From positions 57,894 to 121,893 of the forward strand of contig NZ_JBJKOP010000034.1 of NCBI RefSeq assembly GCF_046707225.1: a stretch of DNA of 64,000 nt, given 5' to 3'. This stretch comes from Caproicibacter sp046707225 (GTDB lineage Bacteria; Bacillota; Clostridia; Oscillospirales; Acutalibacteraceae). Below are positions 21,974-30,815 of the stretch, piece after piece. How positions within the stretch are numbered: position 1 is the first letter of the stretch; every line of letters starts with the position of its first letter. Both the position numbers and the translations under genes were made by a program. The notes beneath the pieces were generated by a model that saw nothing but the letters and a program-made list of their open reading frames with translations, was not told the DNA's origin and searched no databases.

Positions 21974-23802
21974 TTTGCAATCCTCCCCCCTTTGAAAATC
22001 CCGTAGCCGAAGTGGTCGCACCGCAGGCAGCGCGAGGATTCCTGCATCGCCTCTTCCAGAGTCATACCGTATTCAATCGCGTCAAAATCCGACTTCCGTT
22101 CACAGGCGGCGCGGTCCGTCAGGTTCACTCTCCCGCACGGCGGCCGGTCGCTCAGGTTCGCCTGCGGGATTTCGACGTCCGCCGTGATCTCATGGTTAAA
22201 GCCCAGATAATTGTCGATGTTCGCGGCGGCGACCTTTCCGGCCGCGATCGCGCGGATGACCGTCGCGGGGCCGCTGGCGCAGTCTCCGCCCGCGAACAGG
22301 TTCGCGACGTTTTCAATTCTGGCGCTGTTTTTCACCTGTATGGCGCCGCGGCTGACCGGAACTCCGAATTCCGCAAACGGGCCGTATTCAATGCTCTGCC
22401 CGATGGCGACGACGATCAGGTCGCACGGGAAGCGCAGCTCGCCGACATCCGCGTTTCTCGGGGACGGCCTTCCCGCCGAATCAACTTTCCCGATGATCTG
22501 CGGCCTGAGCCACAGCGCCGAAACATTTCCGTTTTCGTCCGATTCAATGCGCGACGGCGCGTGAAGGCTCAGCACCTCGCACCCCTCGCCCACGGCTCCC
22601 TCGACCTCCTCCGGCAGGGCGGTCATGTCCTTTTGCCTGCGGCGGTACACAATGCCGACGCGGGACGCGCCCAGCCGAACGGCGGAACGGGCCACATCCA
22701 TTGCCACATTGCCGCCGCCGATCACCGCGACGCTCCGGCCGCTGAAATCCGGATTCTTTCCGTTTCCGATCTCCCGCAGCATTTCGACCGCCGAAACAAC
22801 GCCTTCGCTTTCCTCGCCCGGAATCCCCAGCTTTTTGTCGGAGTGCGCACCGATCGCGATATAAACCGCGTCGTATTCGCGCGTCAGGTCCGCAATCGGC
22901 AGGGCCCTGCCCACTTCCGCGCCGGTTTTCAGCTCCACGCCCGCCGACAGAATGGCGTCGATATCCGCCTGAAGCTTTTCGCGCGGCAGGCGGTAACTGG
23001 GAATCCCATATCGAAGCATCCCGCCCGGCAAGGGCTGCTTTTCATAAACCGTGACGCTGTGGCCCATCAGCGAAAGGTAGTACGCGGCGCTGAGTCCCCC
23101 CGGCCCCGCGCCGATGACGGCGACCCTTTTCCCAGTGGCCGGGGCCCTTTCGGGGACCGGAACGGTTCCGGCGTGGTCGGCCGCAAACCGCTTAAGCCCG
23201 CGGATGTTGACGGAGTCATCGATCATGTTCCTGCGGCAGCGCGCTTCGCACGGATGCTCGCAGACATATCCGCAGGACGCCGGGAACGGATTGTCCTTCC
23301 GGATCAGGCGCACCGCGTCCGCATATCTTCCCGCCGCGATCAGAGCAATATAACCGGGAATATCCACCCCGGCGGGGCACAGCGCGACGCACGGCACCGG
23401 CTGATTCAGGCTGCAGGTGCACCGTCCGTTCACAATGTGTTCCACATAGTCCTCGCGGAATCCGCGCACGCCGCGCAGAACCATTCCGGCCGCCTCCCAG
23501 CCGATCGCGCAGTCGGCGGTGCTGACAATCACGCGCGCCGTTTTTTCAATCAGGTCCAGCGTTTGCAGGGTGGCGCGGTGCTCCAGAACATCTTCCAGAA
23601 GCTTTTCGAGCTGCGCCAGCCCCACGCGGCAGGGTACGCACTTGCCGCAGGTCTGCGCCCTGCACAGTTTTAAAAAGGACGCCGCCAGATCGACCGGACA
23701 AAGTCCGGGCGGGCTTGCCGCGATCCGGCGCTCCAGGTCGCGGTAGAGCCCTTCCACCGTTGTCTGGGCCTTGTCCGGTGTTGCAACAACCAGTCTGCTC
23801 AA
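21967..23802 (-). CDS. Hydrogenase-linked NAD(P)H:FAD oxidoreductase (NuoF C-terminus plus GltD)
   Basis: About 611 residues. Residues about 25-125 match only the C-terminal iron-sulfur part of NuoF (CGKCVPCRVGLAQLEKLLED and the later ADCAIG), without its FMN/NADH-binding half. A ferredoxin-like Cys cluster follows (CTCSLNQPVPCVALCPAGVD; CGYVCEHPCEARCRR), then a glutamate synthase small subunit-type flavoprotein with two dinucleotide folds (GAGPGGLSAAYYL and GGGNVAMDVARSA) and FAGGDCASG. It should pass electrons between NAD(P)H and the clusters of HydA. The TTG at 23802, 7 nt from GGAGG, is the likely start although the frame is open further upstream. Confidence 0.87.
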   Translation of the reverse strand: MSRLVVATPDKAQTTVEGLYRDLERRIAASPPGLCPVDLAASFLKLCRAQTCGKCVPCRVGLAQLEKLLEDVLEHRATLQTLDLIEKTARVIVSTADCAIGWEAAGMVLRGVRGFREDYVEHIVNGRCTCSLNQPVPCVALCPAGVDIPGYIALIAAGRYADAVRLIRKDNPFPASCGYVCEHPCEARCRRNMIDDSVNIRGLKRFAADHAGTVPVPERAPATGKRVAVIGAGPGGLSAAYYLSLMGHSVTVYEKQPLPGGMLRYGIPSYRLPREKLQADIDAILSAGVELKTGAEVGRALPIADLTREYDAVYIAIGAHSDKKLGIPGEESEGVVSAVEMLREIGNGKNPDFSGRSVAVIGGGNVAMDVARSAVRLGASRVGIVYRRRQKDMTALPEEVEGAVGEGCEVLSLHAPSRIESDENGNVSALWLRPQIIGKVDSAGRPSPRNADVGELRFPCDLIVVAIGQSIEYGPFAEFGVPVSRGAIQVKNSARIENVANLFAGGDCASGPATVIRAIAAGKVAAANIDNYLGFNHEITADVEIPQANLSDRPPCGRVNLTDRAACERKSDFDAIEYGMTLEEAMQESSRCLRCDHFGYGIFKGGRIAKW

Positions 23803-23902
23803 AGTATCTCCTCCCATTTCCACCGAAAGTTTTCCAAATCAGATTGTTAAAATTGTAACAATCAACTGCATACTTTCGTACGGTTTTGCAGCTTTTAGAT
23901 CT

Positions 23903-23932
23903 ATTATAAACGAAAATGTCTTTGCTTGTAAA
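23903..23932 (-). promoter_or_regulatory. Promoter of the hydrogenase operon
   Basis: On the minus strand TTTACA, 18-bp spacer, TATAAT, about 100 bp upstream of the first gene. Confidence 0.6.
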
Positions 23933-24057
23933 GGAATTTTATCTATCTGTTAGAAATTGCATCTCTTGATTCTTCCGCATAAAGATATGTCCGCACCGGA
24001 TGATTTTAAAAACGGGACATGCTATAATAAGATAATTACGGCACAGGAGGACTGAGT

Positions 24058-25089
24058 ATGACCGAAACCGGAAAAATGCCGGCGGAATGGGAGCCGCACG
24101 AAAGGACACTGATTCAGTGGCCGGTGCGAAATTCTCTGATACACCCCGAAAATTATGAGGAGGTCTGCGCGGGTTACGCGGAGGCGGCCCGCGCCGCCGC
24201 CGAGTTTGAACCCGTTACGGTGATCGCGGAGGAAGAAACCGCGCCGCAGGCCCGTCTGCACTGCGGGGATAAAATTGAAATCTTCACCGCCGCGCACAGC
24301 GATGCATGGGTTCGCGACAGCGGCCCGACGGTCGTGCTGGAAGAAAACGGAGCCCGGCTCGGCATCCGCTGGCGCTTTAACGCGTGGGGCGGCAAATACG
24401 CCCCGTATGAGCCGGACCATGAAGCGGCGAGCGCGGTTCTGAAGCACCTGGGGATTCGGCGTTTGGACGCGCCGATCATTCTGGAAGGCGGTTCGATTCA
24501 CACGGACGGACAGGGAACCCTGATGACCACCGAGCAGTGCCTGCTGAACCCGAACCGAAACCCGGACCGGACCCGGGCGGAAATTGAGGACATTCTGAAA
24601 TCCCTGCTCGGCGTGACAACGATATTTTGGCTCAGGAGAGGGCTCGCGGGCGACGAAACAGACGGGCACGTGGACAACGCCGCGTGTTTTGCCCGGCCCG
24701 GCGCGGTGCTCCTGCAGGTCTGCGGGGATCCGGAGGATCCCAATTACGAAATCACACAGGAAAACCGTCGGATCCTGCTGAGCGCGGCGGACGCGCGGGG
24801 CCGCCGCCCGGAGCTGATCGAAATTCCTCAGCCGCCCGCGCGCCGGTACGGCGGAGTCCGGCTGACCCTGAGCTATCTCAACTTTTATCTGGTCAACGGC
24901 GGCCTGATTCTCCCGGTCTTCGGAGGGGACGCCGCCGAAACCGACCGGTGTGCCGTTGAAATTCTGCAAAAAGCGTTTCCGGACCGTAAGATTCGGACCG
25001 TCAACGGGATTCCGCTTGTGCGGGAGGGCGGAAACGTCCACTGCATTACCCAGCAGATTCCGCTGGCGCGCCGGGAATTGGAGGAATGA
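24058..25089 (+). CDS. aguA: Agmatine deiminase
   Basis: 343 residues of the guanidine-modifying fold. Recognisable blocks: MPAEWEPHERTLIQWP at the start, SDAWVRDSGP, RWRFNAWGGKY, LEGGSIHTDGQGTL, GDETDGHVDN and the C-terminal GGNVHCITQQIP with the nucleophile Cys329. It converts agmatine to N-carbamoylputrescine and ammonia. AGGAGG precedes ATG, and TATAAT at 24023-24028 marks a probable promoter. Its stop codon is 5 bp before the start of the amidase gene, so the two steps of the agmatine-to-putrescine route are made together. Confidence 0.95.
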   Translation: MTETGKMPAEWEPHERTLIQWPVRNSLIHPENYEEVCAGYAEAARAAAEFEPVTVIAEEETAPQARLHCGDKIEIFTAAHSDAWVRDSGPTVVLEENGARLGIRWRFNAWGGKYAPYEPDHEAASAVLKHLGIRRLDAPIILEGGSIHTDGQGTLMTTEQCLLNPNRNPDRTRAEIEDILKSLLGVTTIFWLRRGLAGDETDGHVDNAACFARPGAVLLQVCGDPEDPNYEITQENRRILLSAADARGRRPELIEIPQPPARRYGGVRLTLSYLNFYLVNGGLILPVFGGDAAETDRCAVEILQKAFPDRKIRTVNGIPLVREGGNVHCITQQIPLARRELEE

Positions 25090-25094
25090 GCCTG

Positions 25095-25970
25095 ATGAGA
25101 AACGTGGTTGTCGCGGCTACGCAGATGAGCTGCTGCGATTCAACGGAAAAAAACCTGATGAAAGCAGACCGGATGCTCCGCGAGGCAGCCGGACGGGGCG
25201 CGCAGATCATCCTGTTGCAGGAGCTGTTTGAAACCCCTTATTTTTGCCAGAAGGAAGACCCCGCCGTTTACGGCTGGGCCTGTGAAACGGAACGGAATCC
25301 CGCGGTGCGGCATTTCCGCGAAGTGGCAAAAGAACTCGGCGTAGTAATTCCCGTTAGTTTTTACGAAAAGAAAAACAACGCCCGGTATAATTCCATTGCA
25401 ATCATCGACGCCGACGGCAGCCTGCTCGGTGTGTACCGGAAGAGCCATATTCCGGACGGCCCGGGGTATGAGGAAAAATTCTATTTCAGCCCCGGAGACA
25501 CGGGCTTTCGGGTCTGGGAGACAAAGTTCGGAAAAATCGGCGTTGGCATCTGCTGGGACCAGTGGTTCCCGGAAGCGGCCCGCTGCATGGCTCTGCTCGG
25601 CGCGGAGCTGCTGTTTTACCCGACCGCGATCGGTTCGGAGCCGGAGGCCCCGGAGGTTGATTCCATGCAGCACTGGCAGCGCTGCATGGTCGGCCACGCC
25701 GCCTGCAATCTGGTTCCCGTGATCGCCTCAAACCGCGTCGGCGGCGAAAGGGCCGGCTCTTCCTCCATCGAGTTTTACGGTTCCTCCTTCATCGCGGGTC
25801 CTACGGGGGAAATTCTGGCGCAGGCCGGTCGAACGGAGGAAACTGTGCTGACCGCGGCGTTCGACCTGGACGCGCTCGAGGCGCAGCGCGCCGAATGGGG
25901 CGTGTTCCGCGACCGCAGGCCGGAGCTTTACCGTCCGCTGCTGACGCTGGACGGCATCACCGAAAAATAA
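25095..25970 (+). CDS. aguB: N-carbamoylputrescine amidase
   Basis: 291 residues of the nitrilase superfamily with the Glu-Lys-Cys triad: LLQELFETPYF (Glu), YRKSHIPDGPGY (Lys) and GVGICWDQWFPEA (Cys153). The P-D-G-P-G-Y and D-Q-W-F-P-E motifs are those of AguB. It hydrolyses N-carbamoylputrescine to putrescine, CO2 and ammonia. ATG at 25095 is better spaced from GGAGG than the ATG at 25086. It ends in a strong bidirectional terminator. Confidence 0.94.
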   Translation: MRNVVVAATQMSCCDSTEKNLMKADRMLREAAGRGAQIILLQELFETPYFCQKEDPAVYGWACETERNPAVRHFREVAKELGVVIPVSFYEKKNNARYNSIAIIDADGSLLGVYRKSHIPDGPGYEEKFYFSPGDTGFRVWETKFGKIGVGICWDQWFPEAARCMALLGAELLFYPTAIGSEPEAPEVDSMQHWQRCMVGHAACNLVPVIASNRVGGERAGSSSIEFYGSSFIAGPTGEILAQAGRTEETVLTAAFDLDALEAQRAEWGVFRDRRPELYRPLLTLDGITEK

Positions 25971-26009
25971 ACTGAGGGGGCATGGCTTTCGGCCATGCCC
26001 CCTCAGTTT
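25969..26009. terminator. Bidirectional terminator
   Basis: 18-bp stem beginning AAACTGAGGGGGCATGGC with its complement ending in CAGTTT and TATTT; it overlaps the stop codons of both convergent genes. Confidence 0.85.
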
Positions 26010-26802
26010 ATTTGGAATAACCGAGAATTCCGGAAATTTCCTCCGCGGCCGCACGGATGATCGGCGCGGTCTTTTCAATGAATTTGTCATCGATATGGAA
26101 CACGGTGCCCGTCACGGAAAGGCCCGCGGCGATTTTCCCCGTAAAATCGCGGACGGGGAACGCGACGCAGCGCGCGCCGATTTCGCATTCCTCGTTGTCG
26201 AACGCGTACCCGCGCCGGCGGATCGCTTCCAGCTCCGTGAAAATCGCCTCCGGCTCCGTCATCGTATTCCGGGTAAAGCGTTCCAGCGTTTCTTCGCGGA
26301 AAAAAAGGGCCAGCTCTTCCCGCGAACGGTTTAAGAGGAACAGCTTTCCGACTCCGGTGCAGTACAGCGGCGAACTGCTGCCGATCCGCTGAAGGGAGCG
26401 GACGAGCTGATCCGGCCCGTCGACTACTTCGACGTAAACCGCGCGGTTTTCCTGTTCCACCGCAAGGCAGACGGATTCCCCGCACTGTACCGACAGCTCT
26501 TTCATCACCGGCCTTGCGATTCTGTTGAGCGGGTTCGCGTCGCGGATCTGCCCGGCCAGGCGGCAAAGCTGAAACGTGAGAAAATATTTCTGCGTTTCCG
26601 GGTCCTGCCGGACATAGCCCAGCTTCATCAGCGTGCGCAGAAACCGGATCGCCGTGCTGGGCGGGCAGCCGGTCAGCTCCGCCAGCCGCCTCAGCTGGAC
26701 GGGCTCCCGGCAGGACGCCATCGCTTCCAGAATTCGAAACGCCTTTTCCACCGACTGGTTTTTTTTGAGCGGATCGCTCCGCTCCGGGATTTCTTCTCTC
26801 AT
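26008..26802 (-). CDS. IclR-family transcriptional regulator
   Basis: 264 residues. N-terminal winged helix (about 12-75; SVEKAFRILEAMASC, then LRRLAELTGCPPSTAIRFLRTL) and C-terminal effector-binding domain (CTGVGKLFLL, FDNEECEIGARCVAFPV, AAGLSVTGTVF). The start overlaps the dehydrogenase stop by 4 bp. Last gene of a three-gene operon with an aldolase and a 2-hydroxyacid dehydrogenase, which it probably controls in response to a pathway intermediate. Confidence 0.9.
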   Translation of the reverse strand: MREEIPERSDPLKKNQSVEKAFRILEAMASCREPVQLRRLAELTGCPPSTAIRFLRTLMKLGYVRQDPETQKYFLTFQLCRLAGQIRDANPLNRIARPVMKELSVQCGESVCLAVEQENRAVYVEVVDGPDQLVRSLQRIGSSSPLYCTGVGKLFLLNRSREELALFFREETLERFTRNTMTEPEAIFTELEAIRRRGYAFDNEECEIGARCVAFPVRDFTGKIAAGLSVTGTVFHIDDKFIEKTAPIIRAAAEEISGILGYSK

Positions 26803-27758
26803 CCGATTTTGCAGACGTTTTCCGGCGAACCGGAAAGGTAAGCCGCCACGTTCGCGAATTCGATTTTCGCGCGCCGCAGCATCGATTCCTCCGAAGCAAA
26901 CGCGACGTGGGGCGTGAGAAGAATATTTTTCGCGTGCAGCAGCGGGTATTCCTCCGGGATCGGCGGCTCCATGTCGAAAACATCGACGCCCGCACCCGCG
27001 ATTTTACCGCTGTTCAGCGCGTCCGCAAGCGCCTGATTGTCAACGATCGCGCCGCGCGCGCAGTTAAGGAAAATCGAGCCCGGTTTCATCGCGTCGAACT
27101 GCTTTTTGCCGAAGGTTTTTCTGGTTTCCGCCGTCAAAGGAAGGTGCAGCGAAACGATATCGCTTTTTTGCAGCAGCTCTTCCAGCCCGGCAAACCGGAT
27201 TCCCGCGGCCTTTGCTTCTTCCGACTCATGCCGCGCGCAGCCGAGTACCGTTGCCCCGAACGCTTTGAAAAGCTGTGCCGTGCGCACGCCGATGCGTCCG
27301 GTGCCGACAATGCCGACCGTGCGTCCGCAAATTTCACGGCCGGTCAGGCCCGCCGCCGTCTTTCCGGTTCTGGCCGCCTCGTCCGCGGGGCGAATTTTGC
27401 GCAGCACCCCGATCGCGAGTCCCACCGCCAGCTCCGCCACGGTTTCATTCGAATACCCGGCGCAGTTGCAGACGGTCACGCCTTTTTTTCGGCAGGCCGC
27501 AAGACCCACATGGTCGATTCCCGTGAACGCAACCGCGAGCATTTTCAGCTTTTCGGCGGCCTCCACCACTTCATCCGGATAGGGGTTGTTCGCGATCATG
27601 ACGACGTCGGAATCTTTGGAACGCTCCGCCAGTTCCTTTTTGTCGGTTGTTTTGGTGTCGTAATAGACAAACTCATGCCCCGCCTTTGTCAGCTCCGCCG
27701 ACAGTTCGCGGATCACGCTTTCCGGCACGCCCAGGGGTTCCAACAGACTGATTTTCAT
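26799..27758 (-). CDS. D-isomer-specific 2-hydroxyacid dehydrogenase
   Basis: 319 residues. NAD-binding Rossmann motif GIVGTGRIG; catalytic Arg in NCARGAIVD, Glu in FDMEPPIP, His in LLTPHVAF. YSNETVAELAVGLAIGVLR is the usual interdomain helix. It would reduce a 2-keto acid to a D-2-hydroxy acid or the reverse. Position between a DHDPS-type aldolase and an IclR regulator suggests a sugar-acid or hydroxy-amino-acid route; the substrate is unknown. Confidence 0.9.
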   Translation of the reverse strand: MKISLLEPLGVPESVIRELSAELTKAGHEFVYYDTKTTDKKELAERSKDSDVVMIANNPYPDEVVEAAEKLKMLAVAFTGIDHVGLAACRKKGVTVCNCAGYSNETVAELAVGLAIGVLRKIRPADEAARTGKTAAGLTGREICGRTVGIVGTGRIGVRTAQLFKAFGATVLGCARHESEEAKAAGIRFAGLEELLQKSDIVSLHLPLTAETRKTFGKKQFDAMKPGSIFLNCARGAIVDNQALADALNSGKIAGAGVDVFDMEPPIPEEYPLLHAKNILLTPHVAFASEESMLRRAKIEFANVAAYLSGSPENVCKIG

Positions 27759-27836
27759 CCTTATCTCTTCCTTCTTTTCATATTTGATTCAGGCCGTGTT
27801 TTTTCTACGGCCGGTACTTGACGGACTCCGCCGTAA

Positions 27837-28733
27837 TCAGACCAGTCCGGAACTTTTCAAGATTTGTTCCAGCCGGTCTTTTTTCTCCTGCGTCAGGGGG
27901 AGCAGCGGTTTGCGCGGGCACCCTCCCCTGTAACCGACAAGGTCGCAGGCATATTTTAAACCCGGAACGCCAAACGCTCCGGTCACCGCCGCGTTGACCG
28001 GGAACATTTTTTTGTTCAGCTCCAAAGCCTCCTGATATTTTCCCGCGTCGAAGAGGGTTTGAATTTCGGCGCATTCCCGCGGCGCGCAGTTACACAGCGC
28101 CATAACGCCGCCGCGGATTCCGAGCGCCAGCGCGGGGTACCAGACCGAGGCCGTGCCGACCAGCAAATTAAACTCGCTGTCCAATCCCTCCGTCATCAGC
28201 GCGATCATGCGCCCGATATCGCCGGAGCTGTCCTTCATCCCGATGATGTTCGGGTGCCGGCTCAGGCGCGAAACCACCGACGGAGTCAGATTAATATGCG
28301 TAAATTTCGGCACATTATAAAGCAGAACAGGAATCCTGCTGCGGTCCGCGACTTCCGTAAAAAACGCGTACTGGGCGTCGTCGCCCATCGCCGCGCCGTA
28401 AAAACCGGGCGTCAGTACCAAAGCCGCGTCCGCCCCCGCGGACGCGGCCAGATTTGTCAGCCTGACGGTCGCTTCCGTCGATTCCAGCCCCGTGCCAACC
28501 ATCAGAAGTTTGTCCTGCGCTTTGTGCTGCTTTGCAAGCCGCACCAGCTCCAGCTTTTCCTCCTCCGTCAAATAAGGCGTTTCACTGTTGGAGCCCAGAA
28601 TCAGGTAGCCTGCAAGGCCTGTCCGGTTCCATTTTTCAAGATTTGCGACAAACGAATCGTAATCCACGCTTCCATCCTCGTGAAAGGGTGTAATGACGGG
28701 CGGAAACACTCCGGTAATTTCAAAATAAGCCAT
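27837..28733 (-). CDS. Dihydrodipicolinate synthase family aldolase
   Basis: 298-residue TIM barrel. The Schiff-base lysine is in IIGMKDSSGD and the catalytic Tyr in VLLYNVP. LILGSNSETPYLTEEEKLEL corresponds to the G-T-T/S-G-E-x-x-x-L-x-x-x-E region, but with N-S-E-T rather than T-G-E-S. This favours a keto-acid aldolase/lyase (HOGA-, KDG- or NAL-like) over genuine DapA. ATG at 28733 with GGAGGAG is preferred to an upstream in-frame Met. First gene of the operon, with its own promoter. Confidence 0.88.
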   Translation of the reverse strand: MAYFEITGVFPPVITPFHEDGSVDYDSFVANLEKWNRTGLAGYLILGSNSETPYLTEEEKLELVRLAKQHKAQDKLLMVGTGLESTEATVRLTNLAASAGADAALVLTPGFYGAAMGDDAQYAFFTEVADRSRIPVLLYNVPKFTHINLTPSVVSRLSRHPNIIGMKDSSGDIGRMIALMTEGLDSEFNLLVGTASVWYPALALGIRGGVMALCNCAPRECAEIQTLFDAGKYQEALELNKKMFPVNAAVTGAFGVPGLKYACDLVGYRGGCPRKPLLPLTQEKKDRLEQILKSSGLV

Positions 28734-28785
28734 TGGGACTCCTCCGATTTCACTAAGTAAAACCAATTTTTATTATCTGCAATCA

Positions 28786-28814
28786 TCATAGCATTGAAAC
28801 AACGATCTGTCAAT
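28786..28814 (-). promoter_or_regulatory. Promoter of the aldolase-dehydrogenase-iclR operon
   Basis: Minus strand TTGACA (28814-28809), 17-bp spacer, TATGAT (28791-28786). Confidence 0.75.
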
Positions 28815-28881
28815 CATCTCCTGTTTTCCGACGCATATTTTCCAGGATTCTCCATAGAATAAACATGAGGTGATGAGAAAA

Positions 28882-29055
28882 ATGGATTACTCCGGATATC
28901 GTGAATTCCCGTTTCCATCCAGATTAAGCGAGGAGGAAGAAAAATTGAGGACCTATTTTCTTTCGCTTCCTGACAACGAACAGCTTCATCTGTTAAACGG
29001 CAGCCGGTCGTATGAAGAGTTTCGCGGCCGGGTTAAGGAGAAAATGACGGCCTAG
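28882..29055 (+). CDS. Small hypothetical protein
   Basis: 57 residues, start ATG at 28882 with GAGGTGA about 8 nt upstream. The sequence (MDYSGYREFPFPSRLSEEEE, then KLRTYFLSLPDNEQLHLLNG) is soluble, with a predicted helical C-terminal half rich in Glu, Arg and Lys. It has the look of small spore- or stress-related proteins found in Clostridia, but I do not recognise a family. Not obviously part of an operon. Confidence 0.6.
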   Translation: MDYSGYREFPFPSRLSEEEEKLRTYFLSLPDNEQLHLLNGSRSYEEFRGRVKEKMTA

Positions 29056-29205
29056 ATTTTTTCTGTTTTTTCATGGTTCCTTCACGGTTCGTCCATATTT
29101 TACCGGTAAACTTTCAATCGTACCGGCAGAAGCCTTGTTGCAGAAGAATTCTCGCTTACCGCCCTTTCAGAGGGCGGTTTTCCATGGATGAAAAGGAGAA
29201 GGCCC

Positions 29206-29292
29206 ATGAGTATTCTTTTCTTGCTGATTTTAATTGGAATCGGCGTATTGATTACGGGCATGGTCTGGAACATCGGCGGTTCCCGGCAGTAA
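29206..29292 (+). CDS. 28-residue single-helix membrane peptide
   Basis: AAAAGGAGAAGG lies 7 nt before ATG at 29206. The peptide (MSILFLLILIGIGVLITGMV, then WNIGGSRQ) is one hydrophobic helix with a short charged tail, and its stop is at 29292. Good ribosome site, sensible size and strongly membrane-like content support a real small gene. No family is recognised. It lies between a small soluble protein gene and the convergent lysis cassette. Confidence 0.5.
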   Translation: MSILFLLILIGIGVLITGMVWNIGGSRQ

Positions 29293-29327
29293 ACGCCGGG
29301 CTGTCACGCTGCTGATAAAATAAAAGA

Positions 29328-29356
29328 GGCCCGCCGGATTCGATCCCCGGCGGGCC
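29328..29356 (-). terminator. Terminator of the lysis cassette
   Basis: Stem GGCCCGCCGG/CCGGCGGGCC with a 9-nt loop. On the minus strand it is followed by TCTTTTATTTTATC, so it terminates the genes that end at 29376. Confidence 0.7.
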
Positions 29357-29375
29357 CGCTTCGATTTAAGAATTT

Positions 29376-29618
29376 CTAGTTGGTTTTGTCCTCTGAATTT
29401 CCGGTTTGTTTCCCGCCGCTGTCCAAAGGCGTGCCGGCCGCGGCGGCGTCAACCATTCCCTCGCCGACGATATAGGCGACGACCGAGCCGAGCGCCATGA
29501 TGACCCCTGTAATCTGCGAGGTATCCGTCCCCGGGCTGAGCAGCGCGATGACGCCGACCGCCAGACCCGCGACGGCAACCCAGAATTTTCTGGAGGACAG
29601 CTTTACCTTCCAATCCAT
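29376..29618 (-). CDS. Phage-type holin
   Basis: 80 residues: MDWKVKLSSRKFWVAVAGLA, then two closely spaced hydrophobic helices (about 12-30 and 38-55), then YIVGEGMVDAAAAG and a charged tail. This layout matches small holins found in Firmicute prophages. It would permeabilise the membrane to release the endolysin encoded upstream. Last gene of a four-gene minus-strand cassette. Confidence 0.75.
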   Translation of the reverse strand: MDWKVKLSSRKFWVAVAGLAVGVIALLSPGTDTSQITGVIMALGSVVAYIVGEGMVDAAAAGTPLDSGGKQTGNSEDKTN

Positions 29619-29654
29619 TGAAAAACCCTCTTTCCGCCGGAATCATCCGGCTTT

Positions 29655-29939
29655 TCATTTGTGCAGCTCCTCCCGCAATTCATCTATGCGGAAGTGAGCC
29701 TGTTTGGTCGACTGCTCCAAAACGACGACCCGTTCGACAATCGCCTCGATTCTGGCGCTGTTGGCCGCCTCCTGTTTTGTGATGCTTTCCAGCTTGCTGT
29801 TGACCTGGCGAAGCACCTCCGCTGTTTTTCCGTCCTCACGGGCTTCCGATTTCATTCCCCGCAGCAGCGTAACCAACAGCGCGAGAAAAGCAACCGAAGC
29901 GCTGATCAGGGCGATCCAGTTCTGCACCGACAAAGTCAT
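29655..29939 (-). CDS. Membrane-anchored coiled-coil protein (holin accessory/XhlA-like)
   Basis: 94 residues. One N-terminal membrane helix (about 7-28) followed by a long heptad-rich segment (TAEVLRQVNSKLESITKQEA, then NSARIEAIVERVVVLEQSTK). Architecture is that of XhlA/hemolysin-type phage proteins that sit beside holins. ATG at 29939 is preceded by AAGGTG and lies 6 bp after the lysin stop. Exact role unknown. Confidence 0.6.
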   Translation of the reverse strand: MTLSVQNWIALISASVAFLALLVTLLRGMKSEAREDGKTAEVLRQVNSKLESITKQEAANSARIEAIVERVVVLEQSTKQAHFRIDELREELHK

Positions 29940-29945
29940 CACACC

Positions 29946-30815
29946 TTACGTTACACGGTAGACAAAACGTTTCAGGGGTTTTTCCCCCGGCGCCGCCGTA
30001 TAGATTCCCGTTTCCGTTCCGGACCTGCCCACGGCAACCAAAGCAAACAGCTGCTCGTTCCCGTTTCTGGGGAATGGAACAACCGTGACGATTCCTCCGG
30101 TTCCCGCCGTTAAAGACACTTGCCCCGGGCAGACGGTTTTTACCGTGTAAAATTCCCCGTGCGGGCGGGACAGGTCCATTGTGGTGTCGATTTCCACGCT
30201 TGTCGCGGCGGCGGTAAAGTCACGGAAAACGGCGTCAAGGTCTACCCTGCCGGTAATGCCGGGCACCGTCCCGAAGCTTGTCGTCTGCTGCAGCGCGCAG
30301 TCCGCATCCGGCCCGCCGCTGTAATCCGCAAGCCACAGGTTCCACAAACCAAGCGTCTGCGGCGTAAACACATTCAGCCGGTAATCATTGTTCAGGTACA
30401 ATACGGCGTTCCAGCCGTCCTGTTGGGCCGCGGCCAGAAATGTGTTGACCATGCTGTTGATCAGTTTGCCGGACGGCGCGGTTCCATGCACCTTTTTATA
30501 ATAGTTGACGGAAGAATATTCATAGTCATACGCGACAAACAGAATCTTCCCGCGATACGGCTCGATCGTCTTTTTACATACGGCCCATTCCGCGAGCGCG
30601 TCCGCTTCCGAATCCGCGTAAGAAAACCAGTAAACGGCTGTTTTCAGGCCTGCCGCAGCCGTGCCGGCAATATTGTTTTGAAACCGCGTATCCGTTTGCG
30701 AAGGGCTGTTCCCGTAACCGGCCCGCAAAACCGCCCCGCGAACGCCGGAGGCCGCGACCTGCTTCCAGTCGATCTCTCCGTTGTGAGCGGAAACGTCGAT
30801 CCATTTCTCATTCAA
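29946..30815 (-). CDS. GH25 lysozyme (endolysin)
   Basis: 289 residues. The GH25 domain (about 3-190) begins WIDVSAHNGEIDWKQV (catalytic-strand Asp), with YWFSYADSEADALAEW and FVAYDYEYSS, the acidic catalytic region of the family, and LWLADYSGG near its end. The remaining 100 residues form a small beta-rich domain, possibly wall binding. No signal peptide, so release needs the holin. The start is TTG, overlapping the previous stop codon (TTGA). Confidence 0.85.
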   Translation of the reverse strand: MNEKWIDVSAHNGEIDWKQVAASGVRGAVLRAGYGNSPSQTDTRFQNNIAGTAAAGLKTAVYWFSYADSEADALAEWAVCKKTIEPYRGKILFVAYDYEYSSVNYYKKVHGTAPSGKLINSMVNTFLAAAQQDGWNAVLYLNNDYRLNVFTPQTLGLWNLWLADYSGGPDADCALQQTTSFGTVPGITGRVDLDAVFRDFTAAATSVEIDTTMDLSRPHGEFYTVKTVCPGQVSLTAGTGGIVTVVPFPRNGNEQLFALVAVGRSGTETGIYTAAPGEKPLKRFVYRVT

